Positions 50,275 to 60,800 of a DNA stretch of 64,000 bases are shown in pieces; the stretch's first letter is position 1, and every line of letters starts with the position of its first letter. A program made the position numbers and the translations under genes. Below the pieces are notes generated by a model. That model did not search any database and was not told where the DNA came from. It worked only from the letters and a program-made list of their open reading frames with translations. The stretch is from DASRRB01 sp036732755 (lineage in GTDB: Bacteria; Planctomycetota; B15-G4; SIAN01): assembly GCA_036732755.1 (NCBI GenBank), contig DAINBU010000003.1, positions 1-64,000 of the forward strand. The letters run 5' to 3'.

Positions 50275-51051
50275 ATGGCCGATCCCACGCCCGCGCCGAC
50301 CGCCGCGACTCCGCCGCCGGCCGCCGCCGCTGCGCCCCCCGCGCCCGAGCGCCGGGCCGAACGGCGCGCCTCCGAGATGCACTTCGGCAGCTACCCGCTC
50401 TTCGCGATGTTCTGGCCGCTGGTCGCGGGCAGCGAGATCTGCGCCTGGATCCTCCACTGGCGCCCCGACTGGGCGCCGAACGTCACGTGGATCTTCCTCA
50501 CCATCCTGCTCACCTGCCTCGTCACGACCGGCTTCGACGTGCGCCGCAACCTCGCGATCGGCTGGCTCCTCTTCATCGCGCTCTGCTGGGTCGGCGGCAT
50601 CTACCTGCGCGACATGCAGCACGTGCCGGTGCTGGGCCACATGCGGCGCTTCCTCGCGAGCCTCGACGCGACGGTGTCGACCGGATTCCTGCACGCGGTC
50701 GCGCTGCTGGTCGGCGTCGGCCTCGCCGGCGTCTTCCTCAACGTCTTCATCAACCACCGCTGGCGCGTCACCCACAACGAGCTCCATCTGGTGCGGCGCG
50801 GCGACATCGAGGACGCCATCACGCGCGGCGCCAAGCGCATCAGCGTCGAGTACCCCGACGTCTTCGAGCTGCTGCTGCTCGGCTCGGGCCACATCGTCGT
50901 GCGCGACAGCAAGGGCAAGGAGGAGATCCGCCGCATCCCGCGCGTGCCGCTGCTGATCTTCCGCGAGAAGCAGCTCGACCAGATCTCCGAGGTGTGGGGC
51001 GTGTCGCTGCAGAACGACGCGGCCAGCACGAGCGAGGACGAGGAGTCGTGA
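50275..51051 (+). CDS. Polytopic inner-membrane protein, unknown function
   Basis: The predicted protein has 258 residues. A Pro/Ala-rich N-terminal tail precedes four hydrophobic helices (about residues 40-170). A soluble C-terminal domain follows with strands such as VTHNELHLVRRGDIEDAI and SGHIVVRDSKGKEEIRRIP, resembling small PH-like domains of other membrane proteins. GGAGGAAGAG precedes the ATG. The next gene starts immediately after the stop. No family assigned. Confidence 0.7.
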   Translation: MADPTPAPTAATPPPAAAAAPPAPERRAERRASEMHFGSYPLFAMFWPLVAGSEICAWILHWRPDWAPNVTWIFLTILLTCLVTTGFDVRRNLAIGWLLFIALCWVGGIYLRDMQHVPVLGHMRRFLASLDATVSTGFLHAVALLVGVGLAGVFLNVFINHRWRVTHNELHLVRRGDIEDAITRGAKRISVEYPDVFELLLLGSGHIVVRDSKGKEEIRRIPRVPLLIFREKQLDQISEVWGVSLQNDAASTSEDEES

Positions 51052-51052
51052 C

Positions 51053-51643
51053 GTGAAGCTGGCACCGTTCGCGCTGTGGATGGCGCTGGTCGCGGCGCGC
51101 GGCGACGAGGTCGCGCTCGACTTCTCCAAGGAGAAGCTGCCCGACGGCTGGAGCTTGACGAACAAGGAGTGGAAGCCCAAGGAGGGCCAGCTCGTCGGCC
51201 ACGGCGACGGGATGCTCGAGTGGGCCGGCCCGCTCGCGAACGACTTCACGCTCACCTTCAAGGGGTGGAGCGCGGAGAAGACCAACTTCGAGGTGAAGCT
51301 CTACGACGCGGCCACCCACGAGGAGCTCTACACTTTCGCCTTCCTCGGCCGCTACCACAGCGTGCTCGACGGCGTGAAGTGCTGCATCCTGAAGGGCCCC
51401 GGCTTCGCGAAGGTCGACTCGAAGATGTGGATCTATCCCGGCCGGCAGTTCACCTTCGAGGTGCGCAGCGCCAAGGCGCAGCTGCAGATGTTCCTCGACG
51501 GCGAGCTCGGCCCCGTCTTCACCGACCCCGCGCCGCCCGCGCCGGCGAAAGGGATGAAGCTCAAGATCCTCGCCTCGACCGAGGGCAGCAAGGACGAGAT
51601 CAAGATCGACGACGTGAAGGTCGTGAGCGCGGTGAACAAGTAG
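51053..51643 (+). CDS. Secreted single jelly-roll (DUF1080/LamG-like) protein
   Basis: The predicted protein has 196 residues from a GTG 1 base after the preceding stop. A short signal peptide (LAPFALWMALVAARG) is followed by one beta jelly-roll with LDFSKEKLPDGWSLTNKEWK, the central KGWSAEKTNFEVKLYDA and the C-terminal KIDDVKVVS strand. This is the layout of stand-alone DUF1080-like domains that bind or process sugars. The catalytic residues are not clear. Confidence 0.75.
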   Translation: MKLAPFALWMALVAARGDEVALDFSKEKLPDGWSLTNKEWKPKEGQLVGHGDGMLEWAGPLANDFTLTFKGWSAEKTNFEVKLYDAATHEELYTFAFLGRYHSVLDGVKCCILKGPGFAKVDSKMWIYPGRQFTFEVRSAKAQLQMFLDGELGPVFTDPAPPAPAKGMKLKILASTEGSKDEIKIDDVKVVSAVNK

Positions 51644-51737
51644 GCGGGCGGCCACTCGCGCGGCGCGCACTGCGCGAGGCCCGACCGATGGACGCCGATC
51701 CTGACGCTCGGATTTGCGCGGCTAGACTCGCCCCGCC

Positions 51738-51974
51738 ATGACGTCCGACCTCCTCGCTCGCATCACGCATGATCCGAAGGTGATGGGCGGCAAGCCCTGT
51801 ATCCGAGGTCTGCGCGTCACCGTCGGCACCATCGTCGGACTGCTGGCGACCGGACGCTCGATCGAAGACGTGCTCGCCGCCTATCCCGATCTCGATCGAC
51901 TGGATGTGCAGGCGGCACTCGCGTACGCGGCGTGGCGAGCGAAAGAGATCGACGTTCCGATTCGGACGTCATGA
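51738..51974 (+). CDS. DUF433-family antitoxin-like protein (orphan)
   Basis: The predicted protein has 78 residues. ITHDPKVMGGKPCIRGLRVTVGTIVGLLA and SIEDVLAAYPDL are the DUF433 consensus; the family is a helix-turn-helix antitoxin usually followed by a DUF5615 PIN-like toxin whose ATG overlaps the stop. Here the ATGA overlap exists but the downstream gene is a metallopeptidase, so the toxin appears to have been lost or replaced. Confidence 0.88.
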   Translation: MTSDLLARITHDPKVMGGKPCIRGLRVTVGTIVGLLATGRSIEDVLAAYPDLDRLDVQAALAYAAWRAKEIDVPIRTS

Positions 51975-52723
51975 AGATCCTGTCCGCCGTCGCCGCCTCG
52001 CTGCTCGCCGCGCCGCCGCAGGACGCGCCCGCTCCCAAGGACCCCGTGCCGACGACCCCGTGGCACGCCGAGCCGGTCTTGGAGAAGTGCGTCGTCAAGA
52101 ACGTCGCGGTCTACAACCACGCCGACGCGACGATCGAGACGGCGACGGTGGCGGCGCTCGCGCAGCAGCAGTACGAGTTCCTGGAGAAGTACAGCGGCGG
52201 CGCGCCGCGCTGGGTGCTCGTGCACGTCGGGAACAAGTACGAGTGCGGCTTCTCGATGCAGGCGGGGCCCGATCCGGAGATGTTCCTGCAGGCGCCCGGC
52301 ATCTTCGACACGTCGGCCAACTACGCCCACGAAATGATGCACTGCTTCATGTTCGAGGTCGGAGCGCTGCCGCACTGGTTCAACGAATCGCTGAGCGACA
52401 TGGCCTATTTCGATTCCGAGCTCGAGCTCTGGAAGCGGCGCAAGGAGGCGTGGCTCGACGGCTTCGACCGCGCCGACTACCGCAGCTACGAGCTCCTGCA
52501 GCTGCGCCGCAAGTACGGCCGCGCCTACTTCCGGAAGGTCTGCGCCGAGCTGCGCAAGCGCAAGGACGAGTGCCGCAAGGTCTTCACCCCGTCGACCAAG
52601 CTCGACGAGAAGAACGAGCTGATCCTGGCCGTCCTCTCCAGTGCCGCCGGCGAGGACGTCCGCCCGCTCTTCAAGGAGTGGGGATTCAACCCGCGCACGC
52701 GGGAGCGGCAGCGGGGGTACTGA
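51971..52723 (+). CDS. Secreted HExxH metallopeptidase-like protein
   Basis: The predicted protein has 250 residues. A short signal peptide (MKILSAVAASLLAAPP) leads into a peptidase-MA-like domain. The zinc motif is YAHEMMHCFMF (His120, Glu121, His124), with the third ligand likely Glu in HWFNESLSDM. It resembles the gene at 48707-50128 in fold type but is shorter. The start overlaps the DUF433 stop. The substrate is unknown. Confidence 0.75.
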   Translation: MKILSAVAASLLAAPPQDAPAPKDPVPTTPWHAEPVLEKCVVKNVAVYNHADATIETATVAALAQQQYEFLEKYSGGAPRWVLVHVGNKYECGFSMQAGPDPEMFLQAPGIFDTSANYAHEMMHCFMFEVGALPHWFNESLSDMAYFDSELELWKRRKEAWLDGFDRADYRSYELLQLRRKYGRAYFRKVCAELRKRKDECRKVFTPSTKLDEKNELILAVLSSAAGEDVRPLFKEWGFNPRTRERQRGY

Positions 52724-52785
52724 CAGGGCGCGTCCGCCGCGGTTGAATGCCCGTTTCGTCGCCCGCACGACGGAGTGAGTGAAGC

Positions 52786-54474
52786 ATGGTCTCCCGACCG
52801 GTGGGGTGGATCCTTGGCGCGCTCGTCGCCGCCGGGACCGAGGCGACGACTGTCCACGCGGCGCAGGCGACCGTGCGCGTCAGCGTCGACTCTTCTGGCG
52901 CGGAGGCTGACGGCCCGAGTTTCATCTCGAGCCTGTCCGCCGACGGTCGGTACGTCGCGTTCATGTCCGCCGCCGCCAATCTCGTCCCGGGCGACGGAAA
53001 CGGCGATTGGGACTTCTTCGTGCACGATCGAGTCACCGGCGCGACCGAACGCGTCAGCGTCGATTCGAACGGGAACGAGGCAAACTCCGGATCGGGGTCC
53101 TACACGCACCAGTCGTTGTCCGGAGACGGCATGGTGGTGGCGTTCTACAGCCTGGCGACGAATCTCGACGTGAATGACATGAATGGATTCGCCGATGTCT
53201 TCGTCCATGACCGGCGCAGCGGCGTCACGACGAGAGTCAGCGTCGACTCGTACGGGGTCGAGGGTGATGGCGACAGCGATGGCGCGTGCATCTCGGGGGA
53301 CGGCCGCGTCGTGGGCTTCTCCAGCTATGCCGACAATCTCGACCTGGGCGACACGAACGGGCAGGACGACGCCTTCGTTCGCGACGTGTCGATCGGGTCG
53401 ACGGAACGCGTCAGTGTCGATTCCTCCGGGAACGAGGGCAATGGCAGGAGCCGCCTGAGTTCGATCTCCTCGGACGGGAGATACGTCACCTTCTTCAGCG
53501 ATGCGTCAAACCTGGTTCACAGGGACAAGAACGGCGCTTCCGACGTCTTCATTCGCGATCGACTGCTGGGAACGACGGAACGCGTGAGCGTCGATTCGAA
53601 TGGAATGGAGGGGAATGCGCCGAGCGGAGATTCGTCGATCTCCGCCGACGGCAGGTTCGTCGCATTCAATAGCCGCGCGGCGAACCTGGTCCCGCAGGAC
53701 CTCAACAACTACGTCGACGTCTTCGTCCGCGATCGTTCGGCCGGGACGACGACGCGCGTGAGCGTCGGCCCTTACGGCGTCGAAGCCAACGCCGATTGTT
53801 GGGAGCCGGTGATCTCCTCGGACGGGCGATACGTGATCTTCTCGACCCAAGCGAGCAGCCTCTGCTTTGGCGACGACAACGGGTTCCTCGACGCGTACCG
53901 GCACGACATGAAGACCGGCGAAACGATCCTCTGCAGCGTCGACTCCGCGGGCCTCCAAGGAAACCTGGGAAGCGCCGCAAATGGGATCTCTTCGAATGGC
54001 AACGTGATCTCCTTCGCCAGCCTCGCCACCAACCTCGTCCCATCCGATGGCAACGGCGAGTGCGACACCTTCGTCCATGAACTCTGCGGCACGCCGGCGA
54101 CCTGGTCGAACTACGGTGCCGGCCTGTCCGGCACCTACGGCGTGCCGTCCTTCACCGCGCAACAGTTCCCGGCCTTCGGGGCCACTGTCATTGTCGACCT
54201 CGCCAACTCGCTCGGCGCGCCGACAGTCGGCCTGCTCGTCGTCGGCTTCCAGCGGGCGAATCTCCCGACGCACTTCGGGAGCGACCTGCTCGTGCTCCCC
54301 GCTGTGATCCAGCCCATCACGTTCTCGTACGGTGGCGACTCCTTCACCGGCACGATCCCCGACGACATCGACCTCTGCGGCGTGACGATCGACCTGCAGG
54401 GAATCGAGCTCGATTCCGGCGCCGCGTTCGGCGTCTCGTTCTCGCAGGGCCTCGAGTTCGTGATCGGGAACTGA
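52786..54474 (+). CDS. Secreted PD40/TolB-like beta-propeller protein (copy 2)
   Basis: The predicted protein has 562 residues. A short hydrophobic N-terminus (GWILGALVAAGTEATTVHA) precedes about nine PD40-type repeats (S.DGRYV.F.S.A.NLV..D.N...DVF..DR..GTTERVSVDS.G.E). It is a paralogue of the protein at 19797-21398. The last 115 residues, from YGAGLSGTYGVPSF to QGLEFVIGN, form a module shared with the beta-helix protein at 13155-14831 but absent from copy 1. This may be a surface-attachment or sorting module; that is inference. Confidence 0.8.
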   Translation: MVSRPVGWILGALVAAGTEATTVHAAQATVRVSVDSSGAEADGPSFISSLSADGRYVAFMSAAANLVPGDGNGDWDFFVHDRVTGATERVSVDSNGNEANSGSGSYTHQSLSGDGMVVAFYSLATNLDVNDMNGFADVFVHDRRSGVTTRVSVDSYGVEGDGDSDGACISGDGRVVGFSSYADNLDLGDTNGQDDAFVRDVSIGSTERVSVDSSGNEGNGRSRLSSISSDGRYVTFFSDASNLVHRDKNGASDVFIRDRLLGTTERVSVDSNGMEGNAPSGDSSISADGRFVAFNSRAANLVPQDLNNYVDVFVRDRSAGTTTRVSVGPYGVEANADCWEPVISSDGRYVIFSTQASSLCFGDDNGFLDAYRHDMKTGETILCSVDSAGLQGNLGSAANGISSNGNVISFASLATNLVPSDGNGECDTFVHELCGTPATWSNYGAGLSGTYGVPSFTAQQFPAFGATVIVDLANSLGAPTVGLLVVGFQRANLPTHFGSDLLVLPAVIQPITFSYGGDSFTGTIPDDIDLCGVTIDLQGIELDSGAAFGVSFSQGLEFVIGN

Positions 54475-54560
54475 GTCGCGGCGCGCCGCCCGCGGCGCCG
54501 CGCCGTCCCGCCACTTCGTAGAGTGCCGCCCCTCCCGCCGTCCGGTCCGGGAGGAGACGG

Positions 54561-57500
54561 ATGACCTCGCGCAAGCTCGCCCTCGCGTCGCTCTCCCTCG
54601 CGCTCTTCGCCGCGGCGACGTGCAAGCAGCCGGCGCCCGCCGAGCCGCCGGTCGCGACGCCGACTCCGGCGGGACCGCCGCCGCCGCGCGCGGCCGCGGT
54701 CCCCCGCTCGAAGGCCTCCGCCCGCGGCCTCGCCCCCGACCGGCTGCGCTGCGAGAACCTCGAAATGCCGCTCGCCGTCGCGACGGCGCGCCCGCGCCTC
54801 TCCTGGATCGACGTCTCGTCGGTCGGCGACGCGCGCAACCTCCGCCAGGCCGCCTACCAGATCCGCGTCGCGAGCTCGCGCGTCGCGCTCCTCGCCGGCA
54901 AGGTCGACCGCTGGGACTCGGGCCGCGTCGAGAGCGACGCCACGTACGGGATCGAGTACGGCGGGACGCCGCTGCGCTCGCGCGAGCAGGTCTGGTGGAC
55001 GGTGCGCGTCTGGGACGAGACGGGCGCGCCGTCCGAGTACGCGCCGATCGCCCGCTTCGCGATGGGGCTCGACTCCGCCGACTGGAAGGCGGAGTGGGTG
55101 GGCTTCGACGCCGAGCGCACCCCGCCGGCCGAGGAGTACCCGTTCGCACCCGCGCGCTGGATCGGCTTCGCCAACGACCCCGACGAGGCGCCGGCCGGCC
55201 TGCGCCTCTACCAGGCGACCTTCACGCTGCCGCCCGCCGGCGATCCGTCGCACACGATCGAGCGGGCGCGCCTCCTCGCGACCGGCGACGACCGCCTCTG
55301 GATCTCGATCAACGGCCGTGAAGTCGTCCACGAGAAGGGCCATCCCGAGCGCGTCGCCGACGTCGACGTCGCGACGAGCCTGAAGCCCGGCGACAACGAC
55401 GTGCGCATGCTCGTCCGCAACGACGCCGCCGGCACCGCGGGCGCGCTCCTCAAGCTCACCGTCCGCACGAGCGGCGGCGCCGAGTTCGAGCTGGTGAGCG
55501 ACGGCGCGTGGCTCTGCGCCGTGCCGAACTTCCACGACTGGGCGACTCGGGAGCTCGAGTCGGCGTCGTGGCCGCATGCGCGGGTCGTCGCTCCGTACGG
55601 CGGCGCGCCGTGGAAGACGCTCACCACGCCCGACCTCTTCCTGCCGCCGACCGTCAAGCTGCGCCGGCGCTTCCTCGTGAACAAGCAGGTCGTGCGCGCC
55701 GTCGTCTACGCCGCGGCACTCGGCCTCGTCGACGTCGAGCTGAACGGCGCGCGCGTGAGCGACGACCGCTTCACGCCCGGCTGGACCGACTACAAGAAGC
55801 GCGTCTACTACCGCGCCTTCGACGTGACCGACCGCGTGAAGCCGGGCGACAACGTGCTCGGCGCCGAGCTCGCCGACGGCTGGTACTCGGGCTACGTCGG
55901 CTGGGGCCACGCGCGCGACCACTACGGCAGGAAGACGCGCGCGAAGCTGCAGCTCCACGTCGACTACGCCGACGGGACGAGCGACGCGATCGCGAGCGAC
56001 CGCCGCTTCGAGGCGACGCGCGGCTCGCGCCGCGAGGCCGACTTCCTGATGGGGGAGTGGCAGGACGCCTTCGCGCAGCTGCGCCACCCGACGCCGTGGA
56101 AGGCCGCCACGGTCGGCGCCGAGGTCGACCCGCCGCTCGAGCCGCATCCCGGCCCGCCGGTGCAGGTCTACGCCGAGCTCGAGCCGGTGGCGATCCGCGA
56201 GGCGACGCCGGGCGCGTGGGTCTTCGACCTCGGCCAGAACTTCGCCGGCGTCGCGCGCTTGAAGGTCAAGGGCCGCGCCGGCCAGACGATCACGCTGCGC
56301 TTCGCCGAGCGGCTGAATCCCGACGGCACGCTCTACACCACGAACCTCCGCGGCGCGCGCGCGACCGACCGCTTCACGCTGAGCGGCTTCCCCGGCAAGG
56401 ACGGCTTCGAGACCTTCGAGCCTCGCTTCACCTTCCACGGCTTCCAGTACGTCGAGGTGACCGGCCTCTCCGAGCCGCCGAACCCGAAGACGATCACCGG
56501 CGTGGCGTTCAGCAGCGCGACGCCGCTCGCCGGCCGCTTCGCCTGCAGCAACCCGATGCTCGAGAAGCTGCAGCAGAACGCGCTCTGGACCCAGCGCTCG
56601 AACTTCATCGACGTGCCGACCGACTGTCCGCAGCGCGACGAGCGGCTCGGCTGGATGGGCGACGCGCAGGCGTACCTCCGCGCCGCCACGTACCAGGCCG
56701 ACGTGCAGGCGTTCTTCACGAAGTGGCTGGTCGACGTGACGGACGCCCAGAGAGCGGACGGACAGTTCCCGCAGGTGGCGCCGCTCCTGGTCGCGAGCGG
56801 CGACGGCGGGCCGGCGTGGGCCGACGCCGGCGTGATCTGCCCGTGGACGATCTGGCAGGTCTACGGCGACCGCCGCCAGCTCGAGCGGTCGTACCCGTCG
56901 ATGAAGAGGTTCGTCGACTTCTGCCGCGCGCGCTCGACGCCGGAGCTCCTGCCCCCCAAGGAGTTCCACGGCTTCGGCGACTGGCTCCAGGTCGACTGCG
57001 AGACGCCGAACGCCGTGATCTACGAGGCCTATTTCGCGCGGTCGGCGGCGCTGGTCGCGCAGGCGGCCGAGGTGCTCGGCCAGGACAGCGACGCGAAGCG
57101 CTACGCCGAGCTGCGCGACGCGGTGAAGCGCGCCTTCGTGCGCGCCTACGTGAAGGATGACGGCACCGTGCTCGGCGACACGCAGTGCGCCTACGTGCTC
57201 GCGCTGGCGGCCGACCTGCTCGACGGCGAAGCGAAGACGCGCGCGCTCGCGAAGCTCGTGAGGAACATCGAGTCGCGCAAGGGACATCTGTCGACCGGCG
57301 TCGTCGGCACCAAGGACCTCCTGCAGGTGCTGAGCCGCGCGGGGCGAGACGACGTGGCGTGGCGCCTCGTCGAGAACGTCGACTACCCGTCGTGGGGCTT
57401 CACCATCCGGCAGGGCGCGACCACGATCTGGGAGCGCTGGAACGGCTGGACGCCGGAGAAGGGTTTCGAAGACCCGAACATGAACAGCTTCTCCCACTAC

Positions 57501-57863
57501 GCGTTCGGCGCGGTCTATCACTGGATGGCCGCGACGATCGGCGGCATCCGGAGCGACGCGCCCGGCTTCGCCGCGATCCGCATCGCGCCGCGGCCGGGCG
57601 GCGGCGTCACGTGGGCCGACGTCGACTACGACAGCGTGCGCGGCCCCATCGCGTCGCGCTGGAAGATCGAGGGCGACGCTCTCCTGGTCGAGACGACGAT
57701 CCCGCCCAACACGACGGCGACGATCGAGGTGCCGACTTCCGACCCGGCCTCCGCGACCTCGCCCGAGCTCTCCGCGGCGGGCGGAGCGCCGCCGGTCGAG
57801 CGGCCCGGATGCGCGATCTTTTCCGTCGGTTCGGGAACCTGGCACTTCCGCGCGAAGCGATAA
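54561..57863 (+). CDS. Family 78 alpha-L-rhamnosidase (lipoprotein)
   Basis: The predicted protein has 1100 residues. A lipoprotein signal (LASLSLALFAAATC) is followed by a Pro/Ala linker. The order is then: N-terminal beta-sandwich domains (PRLSWIDVSS, the YQIRVASS strand), a central jelly-roll, an (alpha/alpha)6 catalytic barrel and a C-terminal beta domain. QRDERLGWMGDAQAY carries the conserved acid of GH78, and GATTIWERWNGWTP carries the second carboxylate. It should remove terminal alpha-L-rhamnose from plant or bacterial polysaccharides at the cell surface. GGAGGAG precedes the ATG. The next gene begins 8 bases after the stop. Confidence 0.92.
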   Translation: MTSRKLALASLSLALFAAATCKQPAPAEPPVATPTPAGPPPPRAAAVPRSKASARGLAPDRLRCENLEMPLAVATARPRLSWIDVSSVGDARNLRQAAYQIRVASSRVALLAGKVDRWDSGRVESDATYGIEYGGTPLRSREQVWWTVRVWDETGAPSEYAPIARFAMGLDSADWKAEWVGFDAERTPPAEEYPFAPARWIGFANDPDEAPAGLRLYQATFTLPPAGDPSHTIERARLLATGDDRLWISINGREVVHEKGHPERVADVDVATSLKPGDNDVRMLVRNDAAGTAGALLKLTVRTSGGAEFELVSDGAWLCAVPNFHDWATRELESASWPHARVVAPYGGAPWKTLTTPDLFLPPTVKLRRRFLVNKQVVRAVVYAAALGLVDVELNGARVSDDRFTPGWTDYKKRVYYRAFDVTDRVKPGDNVLGAELADGWYSGYVGWGHARDHYGRKTRAKLQLHVDYADGTSDAIASDRRFEATRGSRREADFLMGEWQDAFAQLRHPTPWKAATVGAEVDPPLEPHPGPPVQVYAELEPVAIREATPGAWVFDLGQNFAGVARLKVKGRAGQTITLRFAERLNPDGTLYTTNLRGARATDRFTLSGFPGKDGFETFEPRFTFHGFQYVEVTGLSEPPNPKTITGVAFSSATPLAGRFACSNPMLEKLQQNALWTQRSNFIDVPTDCPQRDERLGWMGDAQAYLRAATYQADVQAFFTKWLVDVTDAQRADGQFPQVAPLLVASGDGGPAWADAGVICPWTIWQVYGDRRQLERSYPSMKRFVDFCRARSTPELLPPKEFHGFGDWLQVDCETPNAVIYEAYFARSAALVAQAAEVLGQDSDAKRYAELRDAVKRAFVRAYVKDDGTVLGDTQCAYVLALAADLLDGEAKTRALAKLVRNIESRKGHLSTGVVGTKDLLQVLSRAGRDDVAWRLVENVDYPSWGFTIRQGATTIWERWNGWTPEKGFEDPNMNSFSHYAFGAVYHWMAATIGGIRSDAPGFAAIRIAPRPGGGVTWADVDYDSVRGPIASRWKIEGDALLVETTIPPNTTATIEVPTSDPASATSPELSAAGGAPPVERPGCAIFSVGSGTWHFRAKR

Positions 57864-57871
57864 TCGCCGCG

Positions 57872-60800
57872 ATGGTCCCCCCCGCATCTTTCTCCGCGCT
57901 CGTGCTCGCGCTCGCGCCGCCGCAGGCGGCGCCCACGGTCGCTCCGGCGAAGCCCAAGAGCCTCCTCGTCGTCACCTTCGACACGACGCGGCGCGACTGC
58001 ATGGGCTTCCACGGGAACGTGCCGTCGGTCACGCCGAACCTCGACCGCCTCGCCGCGCAGAGCTGCATCTTCGACGACGCCTACACCGTCGCGCCGATCA
58101 CGCTGCCGGCCCACGCGTCGCTGCTGACCGGCCTCTACCCGGCCTCGCACGGCGTCCACGAGAACACCGCGCACCAGCTGCCCAAGGACGCTCTCACGTT
58201 GGCGGAGATCCTCAAGGGCCGCGGCTACGCGACCGCCGCGACGGTCGGCGCCTTCGTGCTCGACCCGATGTACGGGATCGACCAGGGCTTCGACCACTAC
58301 GACTCGCCGACCAAGCGCGACGCGCGCGTCGGCCTCAGCGTCGCCGAGCGGCGCGCCGACGAGCAGGGCGACCTCACCCTGAAGGAGATCGCGGAGCTTT
58401 CGAAGAAGACGCCCTTCTTCTACTGGGTCCACTTCTTCGACCCGCACTTCCCCTACGAGGCGAAGGACAAGCTCCCGCCGCAGCCGGGCGAGGCGGCGAC
58501 GCCCGACGCGCTCTCGCGCCACACCTACCTCGAAGAGCTCCACTTCGCCGACAAGCACCTCGGGCGGCTGCTCGACGAGCTCGAGAGCCTGGGCCTCATG
58601 AAGGACCTCGTCGTCGTCTTCGCCGCCGACCACGGCGAGAGCCTCGGCGACACGCCCGAGCCGAGCCACGGCTACTTCCTCTTCGACGCCACGGTCCGCA
58701 TCCCGCTCTTGATCCGCGATCCGGCGAGCAAGCCGCGCCGCGTCGCCGCGCAGGCGTCGCTCGTCGACGTCATGCCGACCGTCCTCGACCTGCTCGCCGC
58801 TCCCGAGCGCGAGACGCTGCGCTTCGACGGCGCCGACCTCGCTCCGGTCGTCCGCGGAAGCGCGGACGACGTCGGCGAGCGCGCGCTGCTGCTCGAGACG
58901 CGCATGACCTGGCTCAACTTCGGCTGGGCGCCCTTCGACGGCTGCGTGCAGGAGCGCATGAAGTACGTCCACTCGGCGCGCGACGAGCTCTTCGACCGCA
59001 AGGCCGACCCGCTGGAGAAGAAGAACCTCTTCGATCCGGGGGAAGCGCGCTCGAAGGCGCTCGTGCGGCGCGTGCAGAACCTGCTCGCGGCGCCGGCCGT
59101 GAAGCTCGGGCGCGACCCGCTGCAGCTCGACGAGGAGGGGCGCCAGCGGATGCAGAAGCTCGGCTACGTGCTCGCCGATCCGGCCGCGGGCGACGGCGAC
59201 GTGCCGTGGGATCGCACGCAGCTCCCCGACAGCTACACGAAGACGGCGCTCTTCGCGCTGATGGACGAGGAGACGGTCGCGGAGAGCCAGGGCGACTTGC
59301 CGCGCACCGTCGAGCTGCTGCGCAAGCTCTCCGCCGCGGAGCCGGGCAGCGCGCGCTTCCACGAGCAGCTCGGCACCGTCCTCCACGACCTCGGCGCCGA
59401 CGACCTCGACGAGGCCGAGCAGCACCTGAAGGAGGCCGTGACGATCGACCCGCGGCGCGGCCACGCCTACTACCTGCTCGCGCTCTGCACGCAGGGGCGG
59501 TGGCGTCGGACGATCGCGGAGCTCGTCGCGGAGCGCCGCGCCCCCGACAGCGAGGCGGTGCGCGCGCGCATCAAGGTGCTGGTCCAGAAGGAGCGCGGCC
59601 AGGCCGAGCACGTGGTCGACCTCTTCCGTACCAGCCTGAAGCTCGAGCCGCACGCGCTCGACTGCCTCCGCGACCTCGCGATCTTCCAACACGACCAGGC
59701 CGTCCGGCACGTCCGCGGCAAGCCGCCGCAGGCGCTCGCGGAGTTCCGCGAAGTGATCGTGCTGCTCGACCAGCTGCTCGAGCTCCTGCCCGCCGACGAG
59801 AAGACGCGGCCCGACGTCACGCAGAAGCGCGAGACAGTGAAGGGGCGCATCGTCGAGCTCGAGCGCTCGATCGCCGCCAGCGGCGGCGACGCCGCGCCGG
59901 AAAAGGGACGCGCGCCCGATCCGGCGCCCAGCCCGATGCTGGTCGCGCCGGCGCGCGCCGGCGAGACGCGCGTCGCCGACGTCGTCTCCGAGGGCGACGT
60001 CTCGCACTGGGTGGTCGAGCTCGGCGGCCAGAAGATCGGCGAGAGCTGGTCGAGCTACGCGGGCCTCGTCGACGCGAAGGAGGCGAAGGGCGGCAAGGCG
60101 CACCGCTTCGTCGGCGGCGCGATCCTCTCCGGACCCTCGGCGGTCGGCACGATCGAGACGAAGCGCACCGGCGACCTGCTCACCGACGACCTCGGCCATC
60201 CGCTGAAGTTCACGCTGCGGACGACGGTCGGCCAGGTCGTGACCGAGGTCGCGGCGACCTTCGCGGACGGCCAGGCGAAGGTGCGCGTCGCGTCGGGCTC
60301 CGTGCAGAGCGAGAAGACGATCGCGGTGCCGCCCGACGCGTTCCTCTTCGCGAACAACTTCGCCGGCCACGTCGAGCTGATCGCGGCGTTGCGGCCGCCG
60401 AAGGCGGGCGCGCCGTCGAAGCTCCAGGTCTTCAGCCCCGAGCCGACCGTCCTGCAGATGGTCGACTACGAGCTGCGCCACCAGGGCGAGTTCAAGTCGC
60501 AGTGGAACGACGAGGAGGTCACCGGCGAGAAGTACCGCGACAGCCTCGGCGAGGCGATGAAGGTCACCGGCGACGGAAAGCTGATCGCGCTCGAGGTGCC
60601 GGCCGCGGGGATCGCGTTCCGGCGCGTGACCGACCCGCCGCCCGCGCTCGAGATCGGCGGCGTGGCGAAGGCGTCGTCCGAATTCGACGTCGAGCAGGTC
60701 GTCGTCGAGAACGGCGCGGCGAGGATCGCCGGCGCGCTCACGAAGAAGAAGGGGTCGAGCGGCGCGCGGCCGGCGGTGCTCTTCGTGTCGGGCTCCGGCG

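Noticed and set aside
52870..54000. Regular short DNA repeats (AGCGTCGA...) spaced about 150 bases, considered as CRISPR or tandem DNA repeats
   Set aside because: They are the codons of the repeated ERVSVDS strand of a PD40 propeller; spacing follows the protein repeat and the units vary in sequence.
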